The notes: a model not told the origin generated them from the sequence alone. A DNA stretch of 64,000 nucleotides from an uncultured Hyphomonas sp. (GCF_963677035.1 NZ_OY781472.1:1736001-1800000), one strand, 5' to 3'. Shown: positions 37,144-47,231, counted from the stretch's first letter. Program-made: numbers and translations.

Positions 37144-38798
37144 GCACGGACGCCGCCACCGCCGGGGATATTCCGGTCCATGATATTCCGGACATGGCCG
37201 GATCTGCCGTCCGCCGGCGCTTTGCCCAGTTCGGCCCGAATTACCGCTGGATCCTGCTGGGGGCGATGCTTATCGGATCGCTGTCCACGATGCTCGCCGC
37301 GACGACGGTGAATGTCGCCCTGCCATCCATTATCGGTGCCTTCGGCCTCGGTCAGGACCAGGCGCAATGGATGTCCACGGCTTTCCTCGCTTCATCCACC
37401 ATCGCCATGTTGGCCAATGCCTGGGCGATGCACACCTACGGGCCGCGTGCCACCTATGTTGCGGGCATGTGTCTGTTCATTTTTGGCTCCTTGCTGGGGG
37501 CGGTGTCGACCACGCTAAGCATGCTGATCCTTTCGCGCGCGCTGCAGGGGCTCTCCGCCGGGCTGTTGCAGCCCATGTCCATGTTCCTGATCTTCCAGAC
37601 CTTCCCGGACAACCGGCGGGGAACGGCCATGGGTATCTTCTCCATCGGCGTTGTGCTCGCCCCGGCCTTCGGCCCGGCGCTGGGCGGGATTGCCGTGGAC
37701 CTTGTCAGCTGGCGGTTGGTCTTCATCGCGACCCTGCCGCTGGCCTTCGTGGCCCTGAGCGTTGCGCCATTCCTGATGCCGACAGGGGAGGACGCTAATC
37801 TGCGCACCCGGCCACCGCTCGACTGGCAAGGCCTTGGCTTGCTGACGGTTGCGGTTATCAGCCTGCTGTCGGCCTTTGCCGGCGCAAACCGGGACGGCTG
37901 GGATGCTGACATCACCTATCTGAAATTCGCCATCGGCCTGATTGGCGGCGTCTGTTTTGTTATCTGGGAATTGCGGCACCCGTTTCCAGCGCTGAACCCG
38001 GCGATCTTCATGTACCGGCAGTTCTGGTCAGCGGGGCTGATCATCTCTGCCACCGGCATTGCGATCTATTCTTCCACCTACCTGATCCCGCTGTTCGTCC
38101 AGATGGTGCAGCATTATTCGCCGACGGCGGCGGGCGTGATGATGATTCCGGCAGGCCTGGCGATGGTGGTCGGATTTCCCATTGCCGGACGGCTGACGGA
38201 CCGGGTGGACGCGCGCTACCTGTTGGGGTTCGGCATTCTCAGTTTTGCCGCCGCCGCCTATCTGCTGGCCGGAGTCACGGCGCTGACGCCTTACTGGGTG
38301 CTGATCGGCTGGATCTTCCTGTCACGCGTGGGCATCAGTTTCTGCATGCCGCCGGCCAACACGACGGCCGTGCGGGCCTCGCCGCCGCACCTTCTGGCCT
38401 CGGCGACGGGGGGCGTGTCCTTCCTGATGCAGGTCGGCGGGGCCTTCGGGGTGAACCTGCTGGCGATCCTCCTGCAGCGCCGGCTCATTTTCCATGGCAA
38501 CCACCTGTCTGTCGCCATGAATGAGAAGAATGCCGAAATGCTCTACCAGCATGCGATCTATGCGCAGGAACTGGAACGGTCAGGCATGGCAGTGCTGCCC
38601 GCTTTCCAGAATGCCTTCGGCCTGATCGGGCGGCAAATCTCCGCCGAGGCGCAGGTGCTGGCGTTCCGGGACTGCTTCCACGTGGTCGCCATCTGGTTCG
38701 TGCTCGTCTTCTTCGCTCTGTTCCTGATGCCGAAGCCGAAACTCGCAGGCGCTGCGCCCCCGGCGGCCCGCCTGGCGATCAATCCGGACGCGGCATAG
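37140..38798 (+). CDS. MFS drug efflux permease (EmrB/QacA, DHA2 family)
   Basis: The 552-residue protein has about 14 membrane helices, the number typical of DHA2 antiporters. Visible MFS motifs include STFFLASSTIAML-like helix 2, ILSRALQGLSAGLLQPM in helix 4-5, and PAFGPALGGIAVDLVSWRLVF, the antiporter motif C region. It is coupled to the HlyD gene by a four-base GTGA overlap, giving an EmrAB-type system. The outer-membrane partner is not in the window. Confidence 0.92.
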   Translation: MSTDAATAGDIPVHDIPDMAGSAVRRRFAQFGPNYRWILLGAMLIGSLSTMLAATTVNVALPSIIGAFGLGQDQAQWMSTAFLASSTIAMLANAWAMHTYGPRATYVAGMCLFIFGSLLGAVSTTLSMLILSRALQGLSAGLLQPMSMFLIFQTFPDNRRGTAMGIFSIGVVLAPAFGPALGGIAVDLVSWRLVFIATLPLAFVALSVAPFLMPTGEDANLRTRPPLDWQGLGLLTVAVISLLSAFAGANRDGWDADITYLKFAIGLIGGVCFVIWELRHPFPALNPAIFMYRQFWSAGLIISATGIAIYSSTYLIPLFVQMVQHYSPTAAGVMMIPAGLAMVVGFPIAGRLTDRVDARYLLGFGILSFAAAAYLLAGVTALTPYWVLIGWIFLSRVGISFCMPPANTTAVRASPPHLLASATGGVSFLMQVGGAFGVNLLAILLQRRLIFHGNHLSVAMNEKNAEMLYQHAIYAQELERSGMAVLPAFQNAFGLIGRQISAEAQVLAFRDCFHVVAIWFVLVFFALFLMPKPKLAGAAPPAARLAINPDAA

Positions 38799-38831
38799 GC
38801 CGGCGCCTGTCCGACAGGGCAGGGGGCAAGC

Positions 38832-39746
38832 CTATTCTGCCGTCTCGGGCGCCATTTCGCGCATCCGCTTCAGCGCGTTGTCCACGAGGGTGAGCTTACT
38901 GCGGTCCGCGGCGGTGTCATTGGCGAGGCTGCGGAAGAGCTCATATTGGGTGATGGCATCGGCGGCATAGTCTGCGGCTGAGTCGTCAATGTTGAAGTCA
39001 TAAGCCGTTTTGGCCGCGTGCGCGTAGAGTGTTGCAGACTCGAAGACGATCTGTTTGCGGACATTCGGGCAAGCGGCGGCGAGAAATTTCAGCCGATCGG
39101 CAGAGCCCATGATGTTGGGCAACTGATCGCCAGAGGAATAATACTGCACAAACGTGTCCTGCCCGATAACATGCCCACGGGCCTCAGCGATGGCCATTTC
39201 CGGGCGGTGCCATGGGCAGGGGGACTCCTCGGTTTGTCCTTTTCCGGAAATCATGTCGTGAAACAGGCCGCCGGCTTCAAAGACGACGACCATCGGCACC
39301 AGCTTGCTTTCCAGAAGCGACGTGCTTCTCGTTCCGGTAAAGACCCTTATGTCGGGGCCGTTCTCCGGTTTGACCGGCATGGTCCAGATCAGGTCAGGAT
39401 TCAGGTTTTCCCAGGCGGCGTCATAGATATGAAGGGCCGCGATAGCGGCGCTCATCAATTGGAATTGCTGTCCCGGATCGGCGATTTTCTCTGCAAGCCG
39501 GTAAAAGGAAAGGGCGACGAAATATTGAGTGTACGCATCTTCGGGGCAGGCCGCGGCGTAACTGGCGGTGTAGTTATAACCGTTGGAAATCTGTTCCATC
39601 GTCGTCGCACCCGGCAGAGCTTCAGAGACCTGGTACATCGCCTGCGCCGCATTGTTCGGGCAGGCCACCGCTTCTTCCGCCGCAGCGCTAAAGCTGACCG
39701 CACCGGCCAGCAGGGCAACAAGCCCGATCTGTTTGAGTTTGTTCAT
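38832..39746 (-). CDS. Unrecognised secreted protein with four Cys-Pro motifs
   Basis: The 304-residue protein starts at ATG 39746 after GAGGGG and has a clear signal peptide (MNKLKQIGLVALLAGAVSFS, cut near SAAA/EEA). The mature part is largely helical. It has exactly four cysteines and all four are followed by proline (ACPN, ACPE, PCPW, ACPN). I do not recognise the family. It ends the MoxR-VWA operon, with a gap of 28 bases, so it may be a periplasmic partner. Possible disulfides are inferred, not seen. Confidence 0.75.
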   Translation of the reverse strand: MNKLKQIGLVALLAGAVSFSAAAEEAVACPNNAAQAMYQVSEALPGATTMEQISNGYNYTASYAAACPEDAYTQYFVALSFYRLAEKIADPGQQFQLMSAAIAALHIYDAAWENLNPDLIWTMPVKPENGPDIRVFTGTRSTSLLESKLVPMVVVFEAGGLFHDMISGKGQTEESPCPWHRPEMAIAEARGHVIGQDTFVQYYSSGDQLPNIMGSADRLKFLAAACPNVRKQIVFESATLYAHAAKTAYDFNIDDSAADYAADAITQYELFRSLANDTAADRSKLTLVDNALKRMREMAPETAE

Positions 39747-39774
39747 CTCGCGTCCCCTCGAGTTGAGTTTGTTT

Positions 39775-41814
39775 CTAACGGCCTTCGCGCCGCCACGCCA
39801 ACAGCAGAAGTAGCACCAGGAAACCTGCGGCAAGAATGCCCGGTAACAGGGCCTGACTTGATGAAGACCGCACGGCATAGGCGCCGCGTTCGCGCAGGCC
39901 CAGCCAGTTGCCGCCCGCCGACAGGCCGCGCTGGCCAGACCGGCGGATGTCGGGCAGGCCCGACCCGTCTGCATTCAGCCGGAACACGCCGCCCCCGGTG
40001 GCGCGGGCCAGCGGCTGCAGCACTTTGATCGTTGACTGAAGATCTGCATATTCCTTTGGATTGGCAGGTCCGTTCAGCGCCACCGTTTCGAGGCCGCCAG
40101 CCCGGGCACGGTAAAGGCCCAGCTGGTCAATCGGGGCTTCGGCGGTGAACATGCCAGGGCCGGTTTCCGTCCAGGCCGGTTCGATTGTCTCGCCTTCCGG
40201 CGTCTCGATCTGAAGGGGCGGGGCGGTGTCCGTCAGGGTACGCAGCTCGACATGCGCCATATCCCCTTCGGCGGTGAGTTTCAGGCGGCGCTCTTCGAGC
40301 TCCGGTTCCTTCATCAGCCAGTGAACGACCCGGCGGATCAGTTCAGCAAACGGGCCGCCGCCATCATAACCGCGTGCCCACAGCCAGATCTGGTCGGACA
40401 TCAGCATTCCGACGCGGCCCTTGCCGACACGGTCCAGCACCAGAAGCGGTTTGCCGTCCGGCGCGGCAAGAACCGTGTCGCCCGTCTCGGCGGTCGATTC
40501 GATATAGCGCATCCAGCCGCCCCATTTGCGCCCTTCCAGCGGCGCGGTCACGGCGTGGCGTTTTCCCGCTTCCGTGAGCGTGGGGACGAACTCACCGGTC
40601 CGCACAACACCTGTCGGGGCGGCTGGCAGGACGGAGGCAAGCGGAGACCGGGCAAGGCTGGCCGGCCCGGCAAAATCCTCGCCGGCGGCAATCAGCAGCG
40701 CGCCGCCTTCGGTGACATAGCGCGCCATATTGGCGAGGTAGGTCTGCGTGATCACACCCCGGCGCTCGTACTGGTCGAAGATGATGAGATCGAACTCCTT
40801 CAGCTTCGCTTCGAACAGTTCTTCGGTCGGGAAGGCGATCAGCGCGAGCTCATCCTCGGTGGCGTTGTCGCTCTTGTAAGGCGGGCGGAGAATGGTGAAG
40901 TGGACGAGGTCCACGGAGGGGTCGGATTTCAACAGGTCCCGCCAGGTGCGGCCTGCCTGGTTCGGCTTGCCGGTCACCAGCAGGACGCGAAGCCGGTCGC
41001 GCACACCGGCAAGGCTCGCGGCCGTGCGGTTGTTCGCCATTGTCAGTTCCTGCCGTCCGGGCGGAGCTTCGACCACGACGATATTTTCGCCGCGCCGTTC
41101 GATCTTGATCGGCAGCGGGGTCGGTTCTCCGGCTTTCACCCGTACGCGCTCCGGGATCCCGCCATTGACGGAGACGTCGAGATCGATTTCCCCGCCGTCC
41201 GGGTCTTCCACATTTACAATGAGGTCGGCCGTTTCGCCGACGATGCCGAAGCTGGGCGCCTCGACCAGTTCCACCCGTCGATCGCCCCGGTCGGGGTCGC
41301 CGACGATCAGGCCGTGGACCGGACCGATCACGCCCTCGGCGTCGGGTTCCTCAGGCACATCGTGGACCTGGCCGTCGGTGATCAGAATGGCGCCCGCGAT
41401 CCGGTCACGCGGCACGTCGGCCATCAGGCCTTCCAGCGCGCTGTAGAGATGCGAGCCGTCATCATTCGGATCGCTTTCCAGCACACGGACTTCAAGGCTC
41501 GGGTCTTCGGCCAGCCGGGCCTGAACTTCATCATAGGCCTTGCGGGCAGCGTCTGCCCGGTCACCGATATCCATACTTTCGGACCGGTCCAGGACGACAG
41601 CTGCCACGGACGGCAGGGGTTCGCGTTCCTCGTGTACGAGGCTGGGGTTTGACAGCGCCGCGGCCAGCAGGGTCAGGGCAAGCCCGCGGGTCAGCCAGGC
41701 ACGGCCGCGCAGGAACACATAAGCCAGCCAGGCGAGGGCCGCCACGGCGACAACGGCCCAGAGGACTGGCCAGCCGAGAAAGGGATCGAACCCGATGCGG
41801 ACGGCTTCGATCAT
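39775..41814 (-). CDS. Membrane VWA-like protein (BatA/BatB-operon type)
   Basis: The 679-residue protein has N-terminal membrane helices (AVVAVAALAWLAYVFL and LTRGLALTLLAAALSNPSL), a VWA-type domain with a DxSxS-like motif DRSESM and ILITDGQVHDV, a glutamine-amidotransferase-like central domain, and a C-terminal helix (LPGILAAGFLVLLLLLAW). It overlaps the DUF4159 gene by ATGA. Proteins of this kind accompany MoxR ATPases, and their partners are unknown. Confidence 0.83.
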   Translation of the reverse strand: MIEAVRIGFDPFLGWPVLWAVVAVAALAWLAYVFLRGRAWLTRGLALTLLAAALSNPSLVHEEREPLPSVAAVVLDRSESMDIGDRADAARKAYDEVQARLAEDPSLEVRVLESDPNDDGSHLYSALEGLMADVPRDRIAGAILITDGQVHDVPEEPDAEGVIGPVHGLIVGDPDRGDRRVELVEAPSFGIVGETADLIVNVEDPDGGEIDLDVSVNGGIPERVRVKAGEPTPLPIKIERRGENIVVVEAPPGRQELTMANNRTAASLAGVRDRLRVLLVTGKPNQAGRTWRDLLKSDPSVDLVHFTILRPPYKSDNATEDELALIAFPTEELFEAKLKEFDLIIFDQYERRGVITQTYLANMARYVTEGGALLIAAGEDFAGPASLARSPLASVLPAAPTGVVRTGEFVPTLTEAGKRHAVTAPLEGRKWGGWMRYIESTAETGDTVLAAPDGKPLLVLDRVGKGRVGMLMSDQIWLWARGYDGGGPFAELIRRVVHWLMKEPELEERRLKLTAEGDMAHVELRTLTDTAPPLQIETPEGETIEPAWTETGPGMFTAEAPIDQLGLYRARAGGLETVALNGPANPKEYADLQSTIKVLQPLARATGGGVFRLNADGSGLPDIRRSGQRGLSAGGNWLGLRERGAYAVRSSSSQALLPGILAAGFLVLLLLLAWRREGR

Positions 41815-44696
41815 TGCGGCACCCCATTCGGCAGGAATTGCGGGATATCGTTCTCGCGTTTGTTGTTACGCGGACGCGGGGTGGGGCCGAAGGCGTTGCT
41901 GTCGCCGTCCCCGTCGCCGAGACGCTCCAGCAGGGCAGGCAGGTGAACCTGATCATCCTTGTAGCTGCCCGTCAGGATATACATCACGAGATTGACGCCG
42001 AAACGCCGGGCCATTTCCCGCTGGTCTGCGCCGCCGTCCACGGAATAGAGGTCACGTCCCCGGTCATCAATTGCCCAGGCGGAGATCCAGTCGGCATCCC
42101 CGATGAACAGACCGGAGACGCCATCTCCGCGCGGCGCCGACGCAGAGTCTGCCTGTTCGATCCAGAGCTGGCGATCGGCATAACGGCCGGGAAAGCCGTC
42201 CAGCAGGTAAAAGGACCGGGTCAGGACGTGGCCTGACGGAACCGGCTGTAGGGGCGGGGCGTCCAGGCCTTCAAGCAGGCTTTCCAGACGGGTGATCTCG
42301 GTCGAGCCGGGCGTGTCGCCGTCCCGCGTGTCGATGACCAGCGCGCCGCCGGAGCGGAGATAGGCGTTCAGCCGCGCAATGGCTTTCTCGGACAGAGGGG
42401 CGGCGCCTTCGGGGACAGCGAAATAGATAAGTGGGTAAAGTTCCAGCGGGCTGGTTTCGAGGTCCAGTTCATCGGGGGCCTCCGGTTCGACGGAGGTGCG
42501 GTTGTAAAGGGTTGTCGCCAGGCCGAAGAGGCCGGCGCGCGCCCGCTCGTTGATGGCGACGTCCGGCGTCTTCACATAGCCGAACCGCATCCGCAGGGCA
42601 GCGTCGACATCCGATTGTGGTGCCTTGCCTTTCGGCAGCGGGATGATTGTCGGCCCGGTCGCGATCCGGCGGTAAGTTCCGTCCTGCATCAGACGATACT
42701 GGTATTCCTGCGCATTGGCACCGGGGGAGGGCACGAGGAACGTGGCTGTCAGCAGGATGGCTGCTGCCATGCCGGTCTTGCGGCCAAAGCGTGGCAGATG
42801 CCCGGCGACAAGCAGGGCAATGAACAGGTCCAGCGCCAAGAGGAAGGCGGCGAATGTCAGGAGCGGCCCGGCGAGGCGCATCGCGCGGGCTTCCGCGTCG
42901 CCCAGCAGGCGGGCAGCAGGTGGCCAGGCCTGGATCAGGGTGGGCGTTGCATTGCGGGCTGCATTCAGCGCGCGGGTGCCGCCCGGACCCTGATAGAGCC
43001 CCGGCGGGTGGGCTTCGGATGGCTCAACTGTTGCGAAGTCTGCGGCCTTGAGCGGTGCGGCCGCCGGGCCGGGCGATTGCAGCCGTCCGTACCCATCCAG
43101 AACCAGTTTCGGGGAATAGGAACCTTCATCTGCATTGACAGACTCGCCCCGGCCCGCCGCGATGCAGCGCCGCAGCATTTGCGGGAAGAGATCGGAATAG
43201 GCGAGGTTCGCCCAGTCCGGTCCGGCGGTGATGTGGAACAGGATGATCATGCCGGCGCCACGCGCATCGGCCGTCACCAGCGGGGACCCGTCCGCAAGGC
43301 GGGCCCAGGTGTGGCTTGAAAGCTCCGGCCCCGGCCGTGCGAGCACCTGCTGGGTGATCCGCACATCCGGCGGGACTTTCAGACCGTCGAAGGGGGATGT
43401 TTCCGGAAAGGGGGCAAGCGCCTGCGGCTCGTCCCAGGCGAGGGCGCCGCCAAGTGCACGGGAGGCGCGGCGGAGGGGAACCGGCAGCAGGTCGTCGCCC
43501 TGCGCTGCCAGACGCGGCCCGGCGAAACGGATCAGCGCGCCGCCGTTCTCCACCCAGTCCGCCAGCCGCTTTTCGTCTTCCGGAAGGATCTGTCCGACAT
43601 CGGCGAGGATGATGGCATCGGGCGACTCCGCGACAAGCGTTTCAACCGAACCTTCCGTGATCGATGCAAAGGGTTCCAGTGCCTTGCGGATATAGTGCAT
43701 GTCCGAGAGCAGCGGCTGGGCGCTGGCACCGGTATCGACAAGACCGACCCGGCGCGACCGGTCTGTGGAATCCCACAGCCAGACCGTGCCGGCACCCTGC
43801 CGGCCGGTCACCGTGAAGCGGGCAATGCGGGCCAGTGCCGCAGCAGGGATCGTGAAGTTGGCGGCCGCTTCGGTCTCTCCATCTGGGAAGGTTGCCTCGG
43901 CTGTGGCCAGCGCAGAGCCATCGAGTGTCAGAGCCGAGACAAATGCGCGTTCTTCTCCGCCAGTTTCGACGCGGCGGAGCGTGACAGAGACCGAATCGGT
44001 TTCGGAGTTCAGCTTCGTGATCGCCGCCGGGGTATGAGGCGGCGCCGCAAAGACTGTGAGCGGGGCGCGGGCGGCAAGATCCGCGGCGAAAGCCCGTCCG
44101 CTATTGTTTTCTAGCCCGTCGCTGGCCCAGAAGATGCGGTCCGGTTTCAGGCCGGATGCGTCGAGGCGGGTGATGGCATCGGTGCGGTCCGTATTCCAGG
44201 CTTGCGGCCGCAGGGACGAGATTCGCTTGGCCGCATCGGCTGTGTTGAGCCGCTCCGACGGATCGTTGTTCAGTTGTTGCGGCGCAGTCAGCAGCAAGTG
44301 GACCGGCATGTCGCGGCTGCCGGTGTCCAGCGTAGCGGTCGCGGCATTGATCAGTTCGCTCCAGCGCGGAGCCGACGGCCAACCATTGTCGATCACAATC
44401 AGGAGCGGGCCGGATCCTTCTGCGGACTCTGTCTTTGCGCCGGGGGCGTAGACAGGCTGGGACAGGCCGGCGATGGCGGCGGTAACGGCCAGTGTCCGGA
44501 TCAGCCAGACCCACCACGGGGTGCGGGCCGGGGTTTCCTCCTTCGGCTCCATCCCTTCGAGAATGCGCATGGAAGGCAGCTCGACGGCTTTCGGGGCAGG
44601 CGGCGTCGCACGCAGGATCCACCAGATGACCGGCAGGGCGATCAGGGCAGCCAGCGCCCAGGGCGCGCCGAACAGGAAGGGGCCGAGCGCGGTCAT
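41811..44696 (-). CDS. DUF4159 and BatA N-terminal domain membrane protein
   Basis: At 961 residues this is the largest protein of the operon. It opens with the BatA-type membrane region (FLFGAPWALAALIALPVIWWILR, then PPKAVELPS-like RILEG), has a second membrane segment near residue 65 and another near residue 660 (LTFAAFLLALDLFIALLVAG), and ends with DUF4159: MRFGYVKTPDVAINERARAG and LYPLIYFAVPEGAAPLS. The long middle includes a VWA-like region. The start overlaps the DUF58 stop. Function unknown, membrane-linked. Confidence 0.85.
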   Translation of the reverse strand: MTALGPFLFGAPWALAALIALPVIWWILRATPPAPKAVELPSMRILEGMEPKEETPARTPWWVWLIRTLAVTAAIAGLSQPVYAPGAKTESAEGSGPLLIVIDNGWPSAPRWSELINAATATLDTGSRDMPVHLLLTAPQQLNNDPSERLNTADAAKRISSLRPQAWNTDRTDAITRLDASGLKPDRIFWASDGLENNSGRAFAADLAARAPLTVFAAPPHTPAAITKLNSETDSVSVTLRRVETGGEERAFVSALTLDGSALATAEATFPDGETEAAANFTIPAAALARIARFTVTGRQGAGTVWLWDSTDRSRRVGLVDTGASAQPLLSDMHYIRKALEPFASITEGSVETLVAESPDAIILADVGQILPEDEKRLADWVENGGALIRFAGPRLAAQGDDLLPVPLRRASRALGGALAWDEPQALAPFPETSPFDGLKVPPDVRITQQVLARPGPELSSHTWARLADGSPLVTADARGAGMIILFHITAGPDWANLAYSDLFPQMLRRCIAAGRGESVNADEGSYSPKLVLDGYGRLQSPGPAAAPLKAADFATVEPSEAHPPGLYQGPGGTRALNAARNATPTLIQAWPPAARLLGDAEARAMRLAGPLLTFAAFLLALDLFIALLVAGHLPRFGRKTGMAAAILLTATFLVPSPGANAQEYQYRLMQDGTYRRIATGPTIIPLPKGKAPQSDVDAALRMRFGYVKTPDVAINERARAGLFGLATTLYNRTSVEPEAPDELDLETSPLELYPLIYFAVPEGAAPLSEKAIARLNAYLRSGGALVIDTRDGDTPGSTEITRLESLLEGLDAPPLQPVPSGHVLTRSFYLLDGFPGRYADRQLWIEQADSASAPRGDGVSGLFIGDADWISAWAIDDRGRDLYSVDGGADQREMARRFGVNLVMYILTGSYKDDQVHLPALLERLGDGDGDSNAFGPTPRPRNNKRENDIPQFLPNGVPQ

Positions 44697-45559
44697 AGCT
44701 TTGCCCCGAAGCTTTCAAGTTGTGCCTTCAGGCGGGCGGCACTTTGCAGCAGGGGCTGGCCGGAGACGTGGGAGACGAAGCGCCAGCCCATCCGGTTTGT
44801 CAGTTCGCTGAGCGCGTCGCGCTGGGCTGCGAACCGCTGATGATACTCCTCGCGGATCGTCTCGGCCCGGCCGAAGATGCGGGAGACGGCAGACCCCGGC
44901 CGGCGTAGCTTCACGCGGCCCTCGAAAGGGAAGTCCACTTCGAGGGGTGAAGAGACGGCCAGAAGGATGCCTTCCGGGCATTTGCCTGCCAGCGGTGCCA
45001 GCCGCGCCTGCCATTCCGGGATCGGATCATAGAAATCGGAGGCAACAATAAGTGTGGCTGAACTGCGCGGCGGCGCCGGGAAATTGCCGCCGGTGCCGCG
45101 GCCGAGTTCTTCCGAGAGGCGGTCGACTGCGCGTTTGCCGAAACTTGCCCCGCGTCCACCCCCAAGCGCCCCGATCCTTTCGCCATCCTTGGACAGCATG
45201 ATCGCGAGGGACAGCATCAGGACGGTCGCTTCCTCCGCCTTGGTGCGCAGGTCATCCTTGGCTTTCCAGCGGAAGCCCGGATCGTCGTCGCACCAGAAGA
45301 GGACGGTTCGGGACGTTTCAAGTTCGGTCTCGCGGACGAAGAGTTCATGGCCCTTGGCAGAGCGGCGCCAGTCGACCCGGTCGGCGGCGTCTTCCTCAGC
45401 ATAGCGGCGATATTGCCAGAAATGCTCGCCCGTGCCCGGGCGGCGGCGTCCGGCCGAGCCGATATGCGCCGCTTCGCTGGCTTCGGCCTTGAAGTTCAGG
45501 CCGGGCAGCTGGCGGGCAAGGGCTTCGGCTTCAGCGCGAAGATCGGCAGCGGGAGTCAT
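44693..45559 (-). CDS. DUF58 domain protein
   Basis: This 288-residue protein begins its DUF58 core with EHFWQYRRYAEEDAADRVDWRRSAK, the family hallmark, then LFVRETELETSRTVLFWCDDDPGF. DUF58 proteins usually pair with MoxR ATPases and VWA proteins. It lies 9 bases after the moxR stop and overlaps the DUF4159 start. No membrane helix is seen. Confidence 0.92.
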   Translation of the reverse strand: MTPAADLRAEAEALARQLPGLNFKAEASEAAHIGSAGRRRPGTGEHFWQYRRYAEEDAADRVDWRRSAKGHELFVRETELETSRTVLFWCDDDPGFRWKAKDDLRTKAEEATVLMLSLAIMLSKDGERIGALGGGRGASFGKRAVDRLSEELGRGTGGNFPAPPRSSATLIVASDFYDPIPEWQARLAPLAGKCPEGILLAVSSPLEVDFPFEGRVKLRRPGSAVSRIFGRAETIREEYHQRFAAQRDALSELTNRMGWRFVSHVSGQPLLQSAARLKAQLESFGAKL

Positions 45560-45568
45560 CGGGCTGCG

Positions 45569-46567
45569 CTACGCCACCTTCCGCGCGAGGTCGTTGATGA
45601 GTTCGGCGAGACCGGGTGCTTCGCCGGTCGGGTCGTAGCGCATGGCCATGCGGTGGCCGAGGCAGGGTTCGGCCAGCGCTTCGACATCTTCGAGGCTCGG
45701 CGCGAACCGGCCGCGAAGGAGGGCGCGCGAACGGGCGGCCAGCATCAGCGCCTGTCCGGCGCGTGGGGAGGGGCCCCAGTCGACGAGGCGTTTCACATGC
45801 GGGTCGGACGTCTGTTCCGGACGGGCCTCGCGGACAAGGGAGAGAATCGCCGAGACGATCTTCTCACCGACCGGCATTTTCCGCACCAGCGCCTGCAGCG
45901 CCATCAGCCGTTCGGCATTAAGCGCCGGGCGCACGGTCTGGTCGGCGCCGCCGGTCGTCTCGATCAGGATGCGGCGTTCGGTGTCGAGGTCCGGATAGTT
46001 CACATCCACTTTCAGAAGGAAGCGGTCGAGCTGGGCTTCGGGCAGGGGATAGGTGCCTTCCTGCTCGATCGGGTTCTGGGTGGCGAGCACATGGAAAGGC
46101 GCGGGCAAGTCATGCCGGACACCTGCCACAGTCACATGGCGTTCCTGCATGGCCTGCAGAAGCGCAGACTGAGTCCGCGGGGAGGCGCGGTTGATCTCGT
46201 CCGCCATCAGGAGCTGGGTGAAGATGGGGCCGCGAAGGAAGCGGAAACTCCGCTGGCCGCCGGCGCTCTCATCCAGAACTTCAGAGCCGAGGATATCCGA
46301 CGGCATCAGGTCCGGTGTGAACTGGATCCGCTGATTGGTCAGGCCAAGCGCGGTGCCCATCGCTTCGACAAGGCGCGTCTTGGCAAGGCCCGGCGCCCCG
46401 ATCAGAAGGGCATGTCCACCCGCCAGAACAGCGGCCAGCGACAGCTCGACCACGCGCTCCTGGCCGAACACGGCCTTGGCGATTTCGGCTTTCACCTGTT
46501 GCAGGGTTTCGGCGGCGGCCTCGGCATCGGCGACAATCGCCTCGGCAGTCACATCAGTATCAGCCAT
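45569..46567 (-). CDS. MoxR family AAA+ ATPase
   Basis: The 332-residue ATPase carries Walker A in LIGAPGLAKTRLVE, Walker B in LLMADEINRASPRTQSALL and sensor 1 in VLATQNPIEQEGTYPLPEAQLDRF. These define the MoxR class, which is thought to act as a chaperone for VWA-containing partners. It is the first gene of a five-gene minus-strand run and is divergent from the DUF1285 gene with a 76-base gap. Confidence 0.94.
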   Translation of the reverse strand: MADTDVTAEAIVADAEAAAETLQQVKAEIAKAVFGQERVVELSLAAVLAGGHALLIGAPGLAKTRLVEAMGTALGLTNQRIQFTPDLMPSDILGSEVLDESAGGQRSFRFLRGPIFTQLLMADEINRASPRTQSALLQAMQERHVTVAGVRHDLPAPFHVLATQNPIEQEGTYPLPEAQLDRFLLKVDVNYPDLDTERRILIETTGGADQTVRPALNAERLMALQALVRKMPVGEKIVSAILSLVREARPEQTSDPHVKRLVDWGPSPRAGQALMLAARSRALLRGRFAPSLEDVEALAEPCLGHRMAMRYDPTGEAPGLAELINDLARKVA

Positions 46568-46643
46568 ATTCTAAAAGCGTCTCCGGGTTTGCGTCATGTG
46601 CAATCAGACCTATTTGTAAGGCCTCTTCAAGGCGGAGGAAGGT

Positions 46644-47231
46644 GTGACATCCAGTTCAATGACGACAATCAGCCTTGAAGAAACGCTGAAATCCATTCTG
46701 CCTGAGGGCAAGCTGGATGGAAAGCTGCCGCCTGTGCATCTCTGGAAGCCGGAGCACAGTGCCGATATCGGCATGGAGATTCGGGCTGACGGCGCCTGGT
46801 GGCATGATGGATCCCGCATTCATCGTGAGCGTCTCGTAAAGCTGTTTTCCCGCATCCTGCGCAAGGATGAGGATGGGCAGACCTGGCTGGTGACGCCTTA
46901 TGAAAAAGTGATCGTGAAGGTCGAGGATGCCCCCTTCCTGGCCGTCCGGGTGGACCGCGCCGGAGAGCCGGGCAGGGACCAGACGCTCGCCTTCCTGACA
47001 AATCTGGACGACATCACCCTTGCCGGGCCGGAGGCACCGATCCGCGTCGAGACCGATCCCGAAACCGGCGAGCCAGCGCCTTATGTGCTGGTGCGCGGGC
47101 GCCTGGAGGCGAAACTGACGCGCGCCGCATTTTACGAGCTTGTCGATATGGCCGAACCCTCACCGGAGGCCCCGGACATTCTGGGTGTCTGGAGCCAGGA
47201 GGCTTTCTTTCCCATCGGGTCAGCCGCGTGA
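46644..47231 (+). CDS. DUF1285 family protein
   Basis: The 195-residue protein starts at GTG 46644 after a strong GGAGGAAGG, with an ATG six codons later as an alternative. The DUF1285 core is MEIRADGAWWHDGSRIHRERLVKLFSRIL with TWLVTPYEKVIVKVEDAPF. The function is unknown, though DUF1285 genes commonly sit beside the CoA-type NUDIX gene and the CCA-adding enzyme in alphaproteobacteria, as here. It overlaps the NUDIX gene by GTGA. Confidence 0.93.
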   Translation: MTSSSMTTISLEETLKSILPEGKLDGKLPPVHLWKPEHSADIGMEIRADGAWWHDGSRIHRERLVKLFSRILRKDEDGQTWLVTPYEKVIVKVEDAPFLAVRVDRAGEPGRDQTLAFLTNLDDITLAGPEAPIRVETDPETGEPAPYVLVRGRLEAKLTRAAFYELVDMAEPSPEAPDILGVWSQEAFFPIGSAA

